Shown piece by piece: positions 16,818 through 25,846 of a stretch of DNA of 64,000 nucleotides. Below the pieces are notes generated by a model that worked only from the letters and a program-made list of their open reading frames with translations, did no database searches and had not been told where the DNA came from. Both the position numbers and the translations under genes were made by a program. Every line of letters starts with the position of its first letter. Within the stretch, counting starts at the first letter, position 1. Source of the DNA: Enhydrobacter sp. (GTDB lineage Bacteria; Pseudomonadota; Alphaproteobacteria; Reyranellales; Reyranellaceae); the NCBI RefSeq assembly GCF_030246845.1, contig NZ_CP126889.1, positions 4,521,001 to 4,585,000 on the forward strand, written 5' to 3'.

Positions 16818-17611
16818 GCGGCTCTCTCGACCGGATCTATGCCCTGGTGCTGCGCCATATCCATATCTGGCGCAGCTCGATCATGCGGCTCGTCGACTCG
16901 ATCTACTGGCCTGCCGTCCAGATGGTCATGTGGGGCTTCATGACCAAGTTCCTGCTGCCGCAATCCTCTTTCGTGGCGCAGGCGGCCGGCGTGCTGCTGT
17001 CGGGCCTGCTTCTGTGGGAAGTGGTGGTGCGCGGCAATCTCTCGCTCTCCATCGCCTTCCTCGAGGAAATGTGGTCGCGCAATCTCGGCCACCTGTTCGT
17101 GAGCCCGATCCGCTCGTGGGAAATGGCGACCGGCATCATCATCGCGGCGCTCCTGCGCACGTTGCTGGGGTTGATCCCGGTGTCGCTGATGGCCTGGGCC
17201 TTCTTCGGCTTCTCGATCTACAGCCTCGGCCTGCCGCTGCTTGCCTTCTTCCTCATCCTGCAGATGTTCTCGTGGTCGATCGGGCTCGCGATGTCGGGGC
17301 TCATCATGCGTGTCGGGCAGAGCGCGGAAAGCTTCGCCTGGGCGGCCGTTTTCATCCTGATGCCGATCAGCGGCGTCTACTATCCGATCTCCGTCCTGCC
17401 GCATTGGCTGCAGCTCTTCGCCTATATCCTGCCGACGTCGTACGTGTTCGAGGGCATGCGGTCGATCCTGCTGCAGAACACCGTGCAGTGGCATTTGCTC
17501 GGCTTCGCCTTCGCCTTGTCGGTGCTGTATCTCGTCGTCGGCTTCCAGATCTTCCTGTGGTTCTTCCGCGCCTCCCGCCGCGCCGGCAGCCTGCTGACAC
17601 AGGGCGAGTAG
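16814..17611 (+). CDS. ABC-2 type transporter permease
   Basis: A 265-residue membrane protein with six predicted helices; its ATG overlaps the ATPase stop. Features of the ABC-2 family: a basic cytoplasmic N-terminus (LRHIHIWRSSIMRL), the RNLSLSIAFLEEMWSRNLGHLFVSPIRSWE coupling region after helix 2, and FILMPISGVYYPISVLPHWLQ near helix 5, which matches the family pattern PxSGxxYPxxxLP. It would dimerise and pair with the preceding ATPase. The exported substrate is unknown. Confidence 0.9.
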   Translation: MSGSLDRIYALVLRHIHIWRSSIMRLVDSIYWPAVQMVMWGFMTKFLLPQSSFVAQAAGVLLSGLLLWEVVVRGNLSLSIAFLEEMWSRNLGHLFVSPIRSWEMATGIIIAALLRTLLGLIPVSLMAWAFFGFSIYSLGLPLLAFFLILQMFSWSIGLAMSGLIMRVGQSAESFAWAAVFILMPISGVYYPISVLPHWLQLFAYILPTSYVFEGMRSILLQNTVQWHLLGFAFALSVLYLVVGFQIFLWFFRASRRAGSLLTQGE

Positions 17612-17613
17612 CG

Positions 17614-18465
17614 CTATTTGCCGGTTATCTTGACGGGCAGGTCCTCCGACGGCGCGTTCAGCACCGCGGCGCAGGCGGCCGGCAGCTTGGGCCGATAGGG
17701 TTTGTTCGGCGGAACGTCCTCGGCCGGGAAGACGACCGGCGGCTGCTTCAGCCACCAGTCGAGCGCCGCGCCGCAGCCGTCGTCGTGCGCATAGTCGGCC
17801 TGCGGCCGGCACTGCGGATTGTCCGGAGGACAACGGAGCCGCACGTGGAAGTGGGCATCGTGCCCGTACCAGGGCACGATCTTGCGCAGCCAGTGCCGGT
17901 CTCCGGTCACGGTGTGGCAGAGCCTGGCCTTGATCCAGCGGTTCACGAACAGGCGGTCGAGATGGGGCATCTCGGCCGCGGCCTTGAGGAGCTGCACGTG
18001 CTGCGGCCCGAACACCGTGTCGTCGATGCTGATGTCGTCGCGCACCAGCGGTCGCAGGCGCGGATGCTCGCGGTCCGGCGGAGGCAGGCGTGGGCCGGGA
18101 TCGCGCTCGAACCAGATGTCGGCATCGAGGCCGTTCTGGTGACTGGCGTGTCCGGTCGGCGCCGGACCGCCGCGCGGCTGGCCGATGTCGCCGATCAGGA
18201 GCGGCGCCTGGCCGGCGGCGTGCATCCTGGCGCCCAGCTCTTCGATGAAGCGCAGCGTGACCGGCTGGCCCCAGTAGCGGTTGCGTCTGATGCGGATGGC
18301 CTCGAAGCCCAGGCCGTCGAAGGGAAGGGGCTGGGCTCCCCGGATGCAGCCCGCCGAGTAGAAGCCGATCGATTGCGTCGGGCCAGCCGCCGGCCTCCTG
18401 ACGTCGGACCAGTCGAAGGCCGCACAGCCCAAGAGCGCGATCAGCGAAATGGCGAGACGCTTCAT
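17614..18465 (-). CDS. mepA: Penicillin-insensitive murein endopeptidase (MepA/peptidase M74)
   Basis: A 283-residue protein from the ATG at 18465. The signal sequence MKRLAISLIALLGC has a lipobox-like end, so the protein is periplasmic or a lipoprotein. The zinc ligands and catalytic region of the M74 family are present: GHASHQNGLDADIW (residues 105-118) and the C-terminal HDAHFHVRLRCP. Six or more cysteines lie near the substrate pocket as in MepA. The enzyme cleaves D-Ala-meso-DAP cross-links in peptidoglycan. It is convergent with the ABC-2 permease and divergent from the broken hydratase gene. Extensions beyond 18465 are antisense to that gene. Confidence 0.9.
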   Translation of the reverse strand: MKRLAISLIALLGCAAFDWSDVRRPAAGPTQSIGFYSAGCIRGAQPLPFDGLGFEAIRIRRNRYWGQPVTLRFIEELGARMHAAGQAPLLIGDIGQPRGGPAPTGHASHQNGLDADIWFERDPGPRLPPPDREHPRLRPLVRDDISIDDTVFGPQHVQLLKAAAEMPHLDRLFVNRWIKARLCHTVTGDRHWLRKIVPWYGHDAHFHVRLRCPPDNPQCRPQADYAHDDGCGAALDWWLKQPPVVFPAEDVPPNKPYRPKLPAACAAVLNAPSEDLPVKITGK

Positions 18466-18501
18466 CTTGCGCAAGAATAGTCGCTCGCCGAGACTTTGCC
18501 C

Positions 18502-19303
18502 ATGGCCGACTACGCCAACATCACCTTGACACGAGACGGCGCCCTGACGCGGCTGACGCTGAACCGGCCGGAGCGGCGCAATGCGCTGACGCAAGAGATG
18601 ATGGTGGAACTCGAGGACGCCTTCAAAAGCGTAGCAGGCGACGATCGATGTCGCGCGCTGATATTGCGCGGGGCCGGCGGTCATTTCTCGGCCGGCGGCG
18701 ACCTTTCGGTCATGGCCACGATGCCGCCCCAACCCGCCGACGGCGCCACCGACCCGATGTTCGCGAGCTATCGCCAGTTCGGCGACGCCCTGACCGCGTT
18801 GAACGCCGTGCCCCAGCCGACCGTCGCCGTCGTCGAGGGCACCGCCGTCGGCGGTGGCTTCGGCATGGCCTGCTGCTCCGACGTGGTGATCCTGCACGAG
18901 AGCGCGAGGTTCGGCCTGCCTGAGCCCAAGGCGGGCTTCATCCCCTCGCAGATCCTGCCCTTCATCGTGCGCCGCATCGGCGAAGGGGCGACACGCGACC
19001 TGTGTCACGGCGCGCGTGATCGACGCGGCGGAGGCCTATAGGCTCGGCGTGGGACGTCATCTCTGCAGCACTGCCGCCGACCTTGCGCGCACCCTCAGGG
19101 CCGTGATCGACGACATCCTGAAACTCGAGCCGCAGGCGGTGGCGGAGGTGAAGCGCCTCGTGCTGTCGACCGCGACCTCCGACGACCGGTCGGTCCTCGA
19201 CGACGCGGCGCGCAGCCTGGTCGGGCTGTTGCGGCGGCCGCAGGCGAGCGAGGGCATCGCGGCCTTCATGAGGAAAACCGCACCGTCCTGGACGAAGGGG
19301 TGA
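18502..19303 (+). pseudogene. Enoyl-CoA hydratase/isomerase gene, frameshifted
   Basis: The N-terminal ~170 residues read in one frame from the ATG at 18502 (LNRPERRNALT, GAGGHFSAGGDLSVM oxyanion loop, GTAVGGGFGMACCSDV), then the frame ends at a TAG near 19039. The remainder of the crotonase fold (VIDAAEAYRLGVG through RKTAPSWTKG) continues in the next frame to 19303. The break lies near 19000-19004, within CTGTGTCACGG. Aligning to crotonase, one residue is expected between RDL and VTARVIDAAEA, so a two-base loss fits best; a one-base gain would also restore the frame. This is a recent inactivation or a sequencing error. It sits immediately before the dioxygenase gene. Confidence 0.8.
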
Positions 19304-19308
19304 CAGGG

Positions 19309-20154
19309 ATGAGGAACTATCGGCACATCGAGGTCAGGCCGATCGCCGGCGCGCTGGGTGCCGAGATCGCGGGTGTCGACATGGCGCGCGACCTCGATGA
19401 CGAGGTGGTGGCCGAGGTCCGCCGCGCCTTTCTCGATCACCTGGTGATCTTCCTGCGCGATCAGAAGGTGACGCCGCAGCAACAGGTCGCTTTCGCCCGC
19501 CGCTTCGGCGAGCCGATCGAATATCCGCAGCTCAAGGGCCTGCCCGAAGCGCCCATGATCACGCCCGTCGTGAAGCTCGAGCACGAGCGCCACAATTTCG
19601 GCGGCATCTGGCATTCCGACACGACGTACCTGCCCGAGCCGCCGATGGGCAGCATGCTGCTGGCCCGCGAGGTGCCGCCCTATGGCGGCGACACCATGTT
19701 CGCCAACCAGTACCTCGCCTACGAGGCGCTGTCGGAGGGCCTCAGAAAGACACTCGAGGGGCTGGTCGGCATCAGCTCCTCGACCAAGGCCGACGTCACG
19801 CGCACGCGCGAGGATGCCCTCAAGCAGGCGGGCGCCGGGGCAACACCGAAGACGTTGCAGGCCGAGCACCCTCTCGTGCGTACCCATCCCGAGACCGGCC
19901 GCAAGGCGCTCTACACGAGCGATGCCCATACCGCCTGCATCAAGGGCTGGACCGAGGCGGAAAGCCTGCCGCTGCTGCGTTTCCTGTGGCAGCACCAGGT
20001 CCGCCCCGAGTTCACCTGCCGCTTCCGCTGGGAGGTGGGCTCGCTCGCCTTCTGGGACAATCGCTGCGCGATGCACAACCCGATCAACGACTATCACGGC
20101 TTTCGCCGGGTGATGCACCGCATCACGCTGGCTGGCGACAGGCCGCGAGTCTGA
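19309..20154 (+). CDS. TauD/TfdA-family Fe(II)/2-oxoglutarate dioxygenase
   Basis: A 281-residue enzyme from the ATG at 19309, with an AAGGGG ribosome site; a GTG at 19300 overlaps the previous stop and is an alternative. The iron-binding facial triad is His102 and Asp104 in WHSDTTY and a distal His in WDNRCAMHNP; the 2-oxoglutarate Arg is in HGFRRVMHR. Length and motifs match alpha-ketoglutarate-dependent taurine/2,4-D dioxygenases. Substrate unknown. Located directly after the broken enoyl-CoA hydratase gene, possibly in one transcript. Confidence 0.92.
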   Translation: MRNYRHIEVRPIAGALGAEIAGVDMARDLDDEVVAEVRRAFLDHLVIFLRDQKVTPQQQVAFARRFGEPIEYPQLKGLPEAPMITPVVKLEHERHNFGGIWHSDTTYLPEPPMGSMLLAREVPPYGGDTMFANQYLAYEALSEGLRKTLEGLVGISSSTKADVTRTREDALKQAGAGATPKTLQAEHPLVRTHPETGRKALYTSDAHTACIKGWTEAESLPLLRFLWQHQVRPEFTCRFRWEVGSLAFWDNRCAMHNPINDYHGFRRVMHRITLAGDRPRV

Positions 20155-20234
20155 CGAGGGCTTTGATGCGTCGAGGCTCTCCCAAGCTCCGTCTCCCGGA
20201 CTTATGATTCCGGGTACGAGCAGAGGAGCGACCC

Positions 20235-21266
20235 ATGGGCGACGATCTGGTGGTTCACATAAGCGTTGTCGGTCACGCCAGCCGGCGATGGCGGGGTGCA
20301 AAGACGGCAGCCGAGGCGGAGCGGCTCAACCAGCAGCTTTCCGAGGCGCGCGCGCAAAATATCCGCGCCGTCGTCGAGGCGATCGTCAAGAAGGAATTGC
20401 CCGGTATTTCGATCGAGGTCCCCGGCCGAGGGGTCGGCAGCCGCGAACCCTTTCCTACCGCGGGTGAAGACAATGCTGCAGTCGATCGCAGCGTCGTGGT
20501 CAGCATTGAGCTCGCCAATGTCAATACCGGCTCGAGGATCGAGCGTCGCCCGATCCGCATCTACACGCCCAGCAAGTTCTGGACGCTGAAGGTGCTCTCG
20601 ATGACGGGCGCCTCCGGGATCGGGGCGAGGGGAACGTTCATGAGGATCGCCATCAAGAACCCCTTCACCGGCCGGCAACTGACGATGGCAGGCTATCTGT
20701 TCGGCGGCGCCTTCAGCCCGAATCCAAAGGACCTGTTCCAGTTCGATAGCGATCCCAAGAAGAACCCGAAGGATTTCGACAAACCCGTGGGCAACGAGGT
20801 CACATTCGAGACAGACGAGGCGGAGGACTTCAGCTACTGGGTCGGATCGGAGAACGGCCAATGGGTCCGTGTCGTTCACGACAAGATCGGCCTGGTCCGC
20901 AAGAGGGAGCTCACTTTCCTTCAGTTCACGAGATTGGACGACTACCACCCGGGCTCGCTGGTGTTCGAATACGAGAAGGGCTGGTCCTTGCCGGCGGTCA
21001 ACATTTCGGTCGTAAGCGGCGTATTGAAGGTCGAGGGCGACGTTCCCAGCGACTACGTCGACGACACCACGTTGGTCACCGTTCCAAAGGTGGACGTTCA
21101 CCCCTACTACGATGGCCTGCTTCTCAGTTTTCCCACCGGGAAAGCGGGCCTGAACGACCTGACCAGCAACGATCGGCAACGGCTGACCGACTTTGCAACG
21201 AACAAAGCCCGCAACATCCGGGTGTTTGCCGAGCTGGGCTACAAGGTGACCAATCCACGTCCATAG
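20235..21266 (+). CDS. Hypothetical protein with OmpA-like N-terminal domain, no signal peptide
   Basis: A 343-residue protein from the ATG at 20235, preceded by AGAGGAG. Residues ~5-90 look like the second half of an OmpA-like peptidoglycan-binding domain: VHISVVGHASRRWRGA, then AERLNQQLSEARAQNIRAVV, then a closing DRSVVVSIE strand. There is no signal peptide, so the classical periplasmic role is doubtful unless exported another way. The middle region (~100-250) has a beta-rich pattern with no recognised domain, and the C-terminus repeats an ARNIRV segment similar to the N-terminal one. The isolated context gives no clue. I do not assign a function. Confidence 0.7.
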   Translation: MGDDLVVHISVVGHASRRWRGAKTAAEAERLNQQLSEARAQNIRAVVEAIVKKELPGISIEVPGRGVGSREPFPTAGEDNAAVDRSVVVSIELANVNTGSRIERRPIRIYTPSKFWTLKVLSMTGASGIGARGTFMRIAIKNPFTGRQLTMAGYLFGGAFSPNPKDLFQFDSDPKKNPKDFDKPVGNEVTFETDEAEDFSYWVGSENGQWVRVVHDKIGLVRKRELTFLQFTRLDDYHPGSLVFEYEKGWSLPAVNISVVSGVLKVEGDVPSDYVDDTTLVTVPKVDVHPYYDGLLLSFPTGKAGLNDLTSNDRQRLTDFATNKARNIRVFAELGYKVTNPRP

Positions 21267-21311
21267 CGCTCAGGCCTCATTGCGCCTCACGGCGAAGCAG
21301 CCGGAGATGAA

Positions 21312-23774
21312 TCAACGATTGACCGGCCTCAGGCGGATGGTGCCGACGGCACTGCGTTCGAGCTCTGCCGGGGTGCCGGCGATATAGACGTAGCTGAAGC
21401 TGCGCCAGCCGGCCAGAAAGTTGTGCGACCAGCGGGAGAACATGTTACCCGACTCGCCCAGCGGGATGGCAAAGCGGCTGTTGTCGAGGTCGTTGAAATC
21501 GTAGATGCCGCGATAGGTGGCGCCGTGCACCGCCTCGAACGGCCGCGGCCCGCGGAAGGCTGGCGTGGCGCGATTGAGTGTCTGCGCGCCGCCGTCGGCC
21601 GGATAGCGCACCGAGGCGAAATCGCGCAGGAGCGGGACGCCGTCGAACAGCGGGTGCTTGTGCGCGGCGTCATGTGCGCGGCCCCACTGCCAGGTCTCGA
21701 TGGCGTCGCCCTGGCGCCGGGCAATGCCGTTCAGCGCCGCCTCGAGCGATCGCGAGATGATGTCCTCGCAGCTCTCGACCACGGTCGTCGTGGCATCGTC
21801 GCACCATTGCGGCCGGTTGCGCAGGATGCGCAGCATCAGCGGCACGTTCGGCGCCGCCATGTCCGCGTAGAGATCGTCGCCCACCTTGTTGGCGAGGAGC
21901 TCGCGCTGCAGCTCGAACAGCCAGGCGGTGTAGATCAGGGGTTCGGGCCGATCCGCCAGCATGAAGCGATTCCAGTGGCCCATCAGGTCGTGCACCTTGG
22001 CGGCGCGCGCGTTGCGCGGCGGCACCTTCAGCAGCACCGGCAGGATCTCGGCGGCATCGGGCGAAAGATTGTCGGCCTGGATGGCGATCATGCCATAGAC
22101 CGGATGGCGCTCGACCTCGCGCAGAAGCTGGTTGGCGCGGCGCTGGCGGTAGGGTTCGGCCCAGTCGCGGCTGATGAAGTGACGATAGTCGTCGGGCACG
22201 AGGCGGGCATTGGCGTTGACGATGATGCCGCTCGCCGGGTTGTAGGTGCGCGGCAGCTCGTCGAACGGCACGAAGCTCGCCCAGTCGTATTCGCCGGTCC
22301 AGCCGGGCGAGGGCATCGAGCCGTCGCCTTTGCGCCGGATCGGCACACGGCCGGGCGCCACGAGACCGATGTTTCCCGACGTGTCGGCATAGACGATGTT
22401 CTGCATCGGCGTGATGATCTTGCGCGTGGCGTCCAGGAAGTCGTCCCAGTTCTGCGCGAGGCCAATGCGGAGGAAGCCTTCGATCGAGGTGTCGGCGCCG
22501 TCGAGCGCGGTCGCCTGGAGGGCGAGCACGTGGCCCTGGCCGGCGAGCTCGTCGGCGCCGCTCATGAAATCGTTGATCACCACGCCGTGCCGGGTGCTGC
22601 GGATGTGCATCTGCACCGGCTGACCCCACAGCACGTTGATCGTCTCGTCGCGGCCACCGAAGGGGCGCGCGCCGTCGGGCGTCAGGTAGCGCTTGGGATC
22701 GGTCGGATCGATGCGCTCGACGAACAGGTCCTGGCTGTCGAGGTTGGTCGTGGTGAAGCCCCAGCCGATGCTGGCATTGTGACCGAGGACGATGCCGGGA
22801 CCGCCGGGTGCGGACACACCGCGGATGTCGAAGCCCGGCCCGACCAGCCGCGCCAGATACCAGAGGCCGGGAAAACCGAAGCCTAGATGCGGATCGTTGG
22901 CGAGCAGTGGCTTGCCCGACACGGTGTGGGCGCCCGACAACACCCATTCGTTCGAGGCCTCGCGCTTGCGCGTGGCGAAGTTGTCGGTGCCGCGATAGAG
23001 GCGGTCGAGATCGATGCCTTGCAGCGCCTGGTTGACCAGCGACAGCGTGGCGTCGCGGCTGTCGCCGGGCGGCCCCATCAGGAACTTGACGCCGTCCTCG
23101 CCGATCTTGCGCAGCTCCATCAGCCGCAGCAGCTCGGCGCGCCAGTTGCCGTCGAGCGTAAGCGCCATCAGCTTCTGCCAGACGATCGAATCGGCCGGCT
23201 GCCAGTTGTCGGGCTTGTAGCGGCCGCCGGTCAGCAGGCGCACCAGCGTGAGCTCGAGGCCATACTGCCGGTCGTCGTCGGCCAGCCAGGCATTCACGCC
23301 GGCGGCATAGGCATCGAGGATGGCGCGCGCGCTGGGCGACAGCGCGCCGACACTGTCCTGTGCGGCGCGATAGAGGCCGAGGCCCCGCATCGTGCGGTCG
23401 GTCTCGACGATGCCTGGTCCAACCAGCGCGGGGGGCAGGATCTCGGACAGCCGGCCCTGACCCAGGCGGCGCATGAACTCCATCTGCCAGAAGCGGTCCT
23501 GTGCGTGCACGAAGCCGAGGCCGAAGACGGCGTCCTCGATCGAGCCGGCGATGATGTGGGGCACGGCATTCTTGTCGCGCAGGATTTCGACCGGTGCCTT
23601 CAGGCCCTGCACGTCGAAACGGCCGCTGTAGGGCGGCAGCGCGCCGCGCACCTGGAAGAACGTCCCGATGGCGAAGACCAGGAGGGCGACCGCGAGCCCG
23701 GCCAGCAGCTTGGCGATGCCGATGCCGAGGCGCGCGGCGAACGACGCCGGTCTGCGGACGGGGGCAGCCCCCAC
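21312..23774 (-). CDS. Penicillin acylase family protein (Ntn hydrolase)
   Basis: An 820-residue precursor from a GTG at 23774. An N-terminal membrane/signal helix (LLAGLAVALLVFAIGTFF) targets it to the periplasm. The alpha-chain motif GLGFVHAQDRFWQME and the autocatalytic cleavage site with nucleophile Ser274 in ASNEWVLSG are clear, followed by NDPHLGFGFPGLWYL and the Asn of the oxyanion hole in GHNASIGWGFT. Such enzymes hydrolyse amides including N-acyl homoserine lactones, penicillins or cyclic lipopeptides; substrate undetermined. It starts 2 bases after the CoA transferase stop, so both are co-transcribed. No cysteine or membrane anomalies. Confidence 0.92.
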   Translation of the reverse strand: MGAAPVRRPASFAARLGIGIAKLLAGLAVALLVFAIGTFFQVRGALPPYSGRFDVQGLKAPVEILRDKNAVPHIIAGSIEDAVFGLGFVHAQDRFWQMEFMRRLGQGRLSEILPPALVGPGIVETDRTMRGLGLYRAAQDSVGALSPSARAILDAYAAGVNAWLADDDRQYGLELTLVRLLTGGRYKPDNWQPADSIVWQKLMALTLDGNWRAELLRLMELRKIGEDGVKFLMGPPGDSRDATLSLVNQALQGIDLDRLYRGTDNFATRKREASNEWVLSGAHTVSGKPLLANDPHLGFGFPGLWYLARLVGPGFDIRGVSAPGGPGIVLGHNASIGWGFTTTNLDSQDLFVERIDPTDPKRYLTPDGARPFGGRDETINVLWGQPVQMHIRSTRHGVVINDFMSGADELAGQGHVLALQATALDGADTSIEGFLRIGLAQNWDDFLDATRKIITPMQNIVYADTSGNIGLVAPGRVPIRRKGDGSMPSPGWTGEYDWASFVPFDELPRTYNPASGIIVNANARLVPDDYRHFISRDWAEPYRQRRANQLLREVERHPVYGMIAIQADNLSPDAAEILPVLLKVPPRNARAAKVHDLMGHWNRFMLADRPEPLIYTAWLFELQRELLANKVGDDLYADMAAPNVPLMLRILRNRPQWCDDATTTVVESCEDIISRSLEAALNGIARRQGDAIETWQWGRAHDAAHKHPLFDGVPLLRDFASVRYPADGGAQTLNRATPAFRGPRPFEAVHGATYRGIYDFNDLDNSRFAIPLGESGNMFSRWSHNFLAGWRSFSYVYIAGTPAELERSAVGTIRLRPVNR

Positions 23775-23776
23775 GT

Positions 23777-24934
23777 CTAGCTGCCGATGAAGGAGAGGAT
23801 CGCCTCGCGATCAGCGTCGAGGTCCGGTGCCGCGGGCCGCGTCTTCGGATCTTCGAAGGCCGACATCTTGATCGGATTGCCGGCGAGCTTCAGCGTGCCG
23901 CCGCTGCCGTCCGGCACCTCGACCAGCATGTTGCGTGCCGCCACCTGCGGATGGGCCAAGGCCTGCTTGATGTTGTTGATGGGGCCGCAGGGAATGTCCG
24001 CCTTCGACAGGACGCCGAGCCAGTGCGCGGTGGGCCTGGTCCGCAGCAGGCTCTCGATCTCGCCCTGCAGGCGCGTATGGCTCTTCTGCCTGAGCGCGTT
24101 GGTCTTGTACTCGGGATCGGCGGCCATCGCCGGCATCCCGAGCGCGCCGCACAGCTTCACGAACAGGCCGTCGTTGCCGGCCGAGATGATGATGGCGCCG
24201 TCGGCGGTCTTGAAGGCCTGGAACGGCACGATCGTCGGATGTCTTGCGCCGAGCGGCCCCGGGACCTCGCCCTCGACCGTGTAGCGCATGACCGCATTCT
24301 CCAGGAGCGCGATCTGGCAGTCGAACATGCCGATATCGACCCTGGTCGCCTCGCCGGTCTTCAGGCGATGGACCAGCGCGGCGTTCACGGCGACGGCAGT
24401 GTAGAGGCCGGCGCCGATGTCGCCGATCGACATGCCGACCCGGACCGGCTCGCCGCCTTCGGGGCCGGTGATGCTCATGACGCCGCCCATGCCCTGGACC
24501 ACCATGTCGTAGGCGGGATCGCGCGAGTTCGGTCCGGTGTGGCCGAAGCCCGATGCCGATGCATAGATGAGCTGCGGGTACCTGTCATGCAGCGCGTCCC
24601 AGCCGTAGCCCAGCTTCTCCATCGTGCCGGGCCGGAAGTTCTCGACCACCACGTCGGCCTTGGCCAGCAGCTTCTCGAAGATCGCCCTGTCCGACTCGTT
24701 CTTGAGATCGAGCGCGATGCTTTGCTTGCCGCGATTGACCGAGGCGAAGTAGGTCGACTTGCCCTTCACGTAGGGGCCGTAGGCGCGCGCATCGTCACCG
24801 CCCTTGGGCGATTCGACCTTGATGACGCGCGCACCCATCTCGGCCAGCAGCAGCGTGCAGTACGGGCCGGCAAGGATGCGCGAGAGATCGACGACGGTGA
24901 TGCCCGACAGCGGGCCTTTGCTCTTCTGGGTCAT
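23777..24934 (-). CDS. Family III (CaiB/BaiF) CoA transferase
   Basis: A 385-residue enzyme from the ATG at 24934. Family III motifs: VVDLSRILAGPYCTLLLAEMGARVIKVE at the N-terminus, KQSIALDLKNE, ENFRPGTMEKLG, the catalytic Asp143 in DPAYDMVVQGMGG, and GEPVRVGMSIGDIGAGLYTA. It transfers CoA between organic acids by a mixed-anhydride mechanism; the substrate pair cannot be read from sequence. It lies between a DMT transporter gene (9 bases upstream) and the penicillin acylase gene, forming a three-gene minus-strand operon. Confidence 0.93.
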   Translation of the reverse strand: MTQKSKGPLSGITVVDLSRILAGPYCTLLLAEMGARVIKVESPKGGDDARAYGPYVKGKSTYFASVNRGKQSIALDLKNESDRAIFEKLLAKADVVVENFRPGTMEKLGYGWDALHDRYPQLIYASASGFGHTGPNSRDPAYDMVVQGMGGVMSITGPEGGEPVRVGMSIGDIGAGLYTAVAVNAALVHRLKTGEATRVDIGMFDCQIALLENAVMRYTVEGEVPGPLGARHPTIVPFQAFKTADGAIIISAGNDGLFVKLCGALGMPAMAADPEYKTNALRQKSHTRLQGEIESLLRTRPTAHWLGVLSKADIPCGPINNIKQALAHPQVAARNMLVEVPDGSGGTLKLAGNPIKMSAFEDPKTRPAAPDLDADREAILSFIGS

Positions 24935-24943
24935 GCGGGGTTC

Positions 24944-25819
24944 TTAACCAGTGGCCCGCCGCGAATCCAGCCAGACATTTGCCGCGGCCGCACCGATGAC
25001 GATCGCGCCGCCGAGGAGGGTGAGATCGCCCGGCCGTTCGCCTTCGATCGCCCAGACCCAGATCGGCCCGAGCACCAGCTCGAGCAGGCCGAGCAGGGCG
25101 GCCCGTCCGGCCGGGATGTGCTTGAGACTGGCGAGATAGAGCAGCAGCCCGCCGGCGAGCTGCCCCGGGCCGAGCGCCAGCAGCCAGGCGAAATCCTCGC
25201 CCGTCGCCGCCGACGGGTGGGCGAAAGGGAGCGCCACCGCGGCGGAAATGGCGCCGGCCAGCGCCAGCGCAGGCGCCATGCCGATATCGCGGCGATGCCG
25301 CACGATCACGTAGTTGGAGCTCATGCACAAAGTCACGATGGCGCTCACCATCATGCCCGGCACGGCGCCCGCCTTCAGCGAACCGGCGACGCTCAGGGCA
25401 AGACCAACCACCGCCGCGCCCATTGCCGCAAGCGTGTGACGGTGGATGGGTTCTCCCAGCAACAGCCGGGCGAGAACGGCGGTGACGAAGGGCGTCGCGC
25501 CGAAGACAATCAGCACGTTGGCGACAGGCGCGAGCCCCAGGGCCAGGATGAAGGCGATGAAGCTGCCCGCGAGCATCAGCGCGCTCAGGAGGAGTGCCGC
25601 TCCGGCACTGCGGATATCGATCAAAACGCGGCGCCATTGCAGCAAGAGCAGGGGCAGGATCGTGGCGAAGAGCAGGACGGAGCGCCAAAACGACACGTCC
25701 CACGGCGGCAGCTCGATACGCCGCACGATGACTCCGGCGGTGCTGAAGACCGTTGCAGCGCCGATCGCGCAGAGGACGCCGAGCGTCGCGGAACTCTGCG
25801 AAGAAAAGGACGTTTTCAT
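24944..25819 (-). CDS. EamA/DMT-family transporter
   Basis: A 291-residue protein from the ATG at 25819 with about ten helices and two EamA repeats. The first repeat holds FSTAGVIVRRIELPPWDVSFWRS and FGATPFVTAVLARLLLGEPIH; the second ends in LLGLLELVLGPIWVWAIEGERPG. The family exports metabolites or amino acids. First gene of the operon with the CoA transferase and penicillin acylase; 27 bases separate it from the divergent esterase gene at 25847, so their promoters must overlap. Longer readings upstream are antisense to that esterase. Confidence 0.9.
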   Translation of the reverse strand: MKTSFSSQSSATLGVLCAIGAATVFSTAGVIVRRIELPPWDVSFWRSVLLFATILPLLLLQWRRVLIDIRSAGAALLLSALMLAGSFIAFILALGLAPVANVLIVFGATPFVTAVLARLLLGEPIHRHTLAAMGAAVVGLALSVAGSLKAGAVPGMMVSAIVTLCMSSNYVIVRHRRDIGMAPALALAGAISAAVALPFAHPSAATGEDFAWLLALGPGQLAGGLLLYLASLKHIPAGRAALLGLLELVLGPIWVWAIEGERPGDLTLLGGAIVIGAAAANVWLDSRRATG

Positions 25820-25846
25820 AGTCACAAAGCTGAATACGGACCTGTC

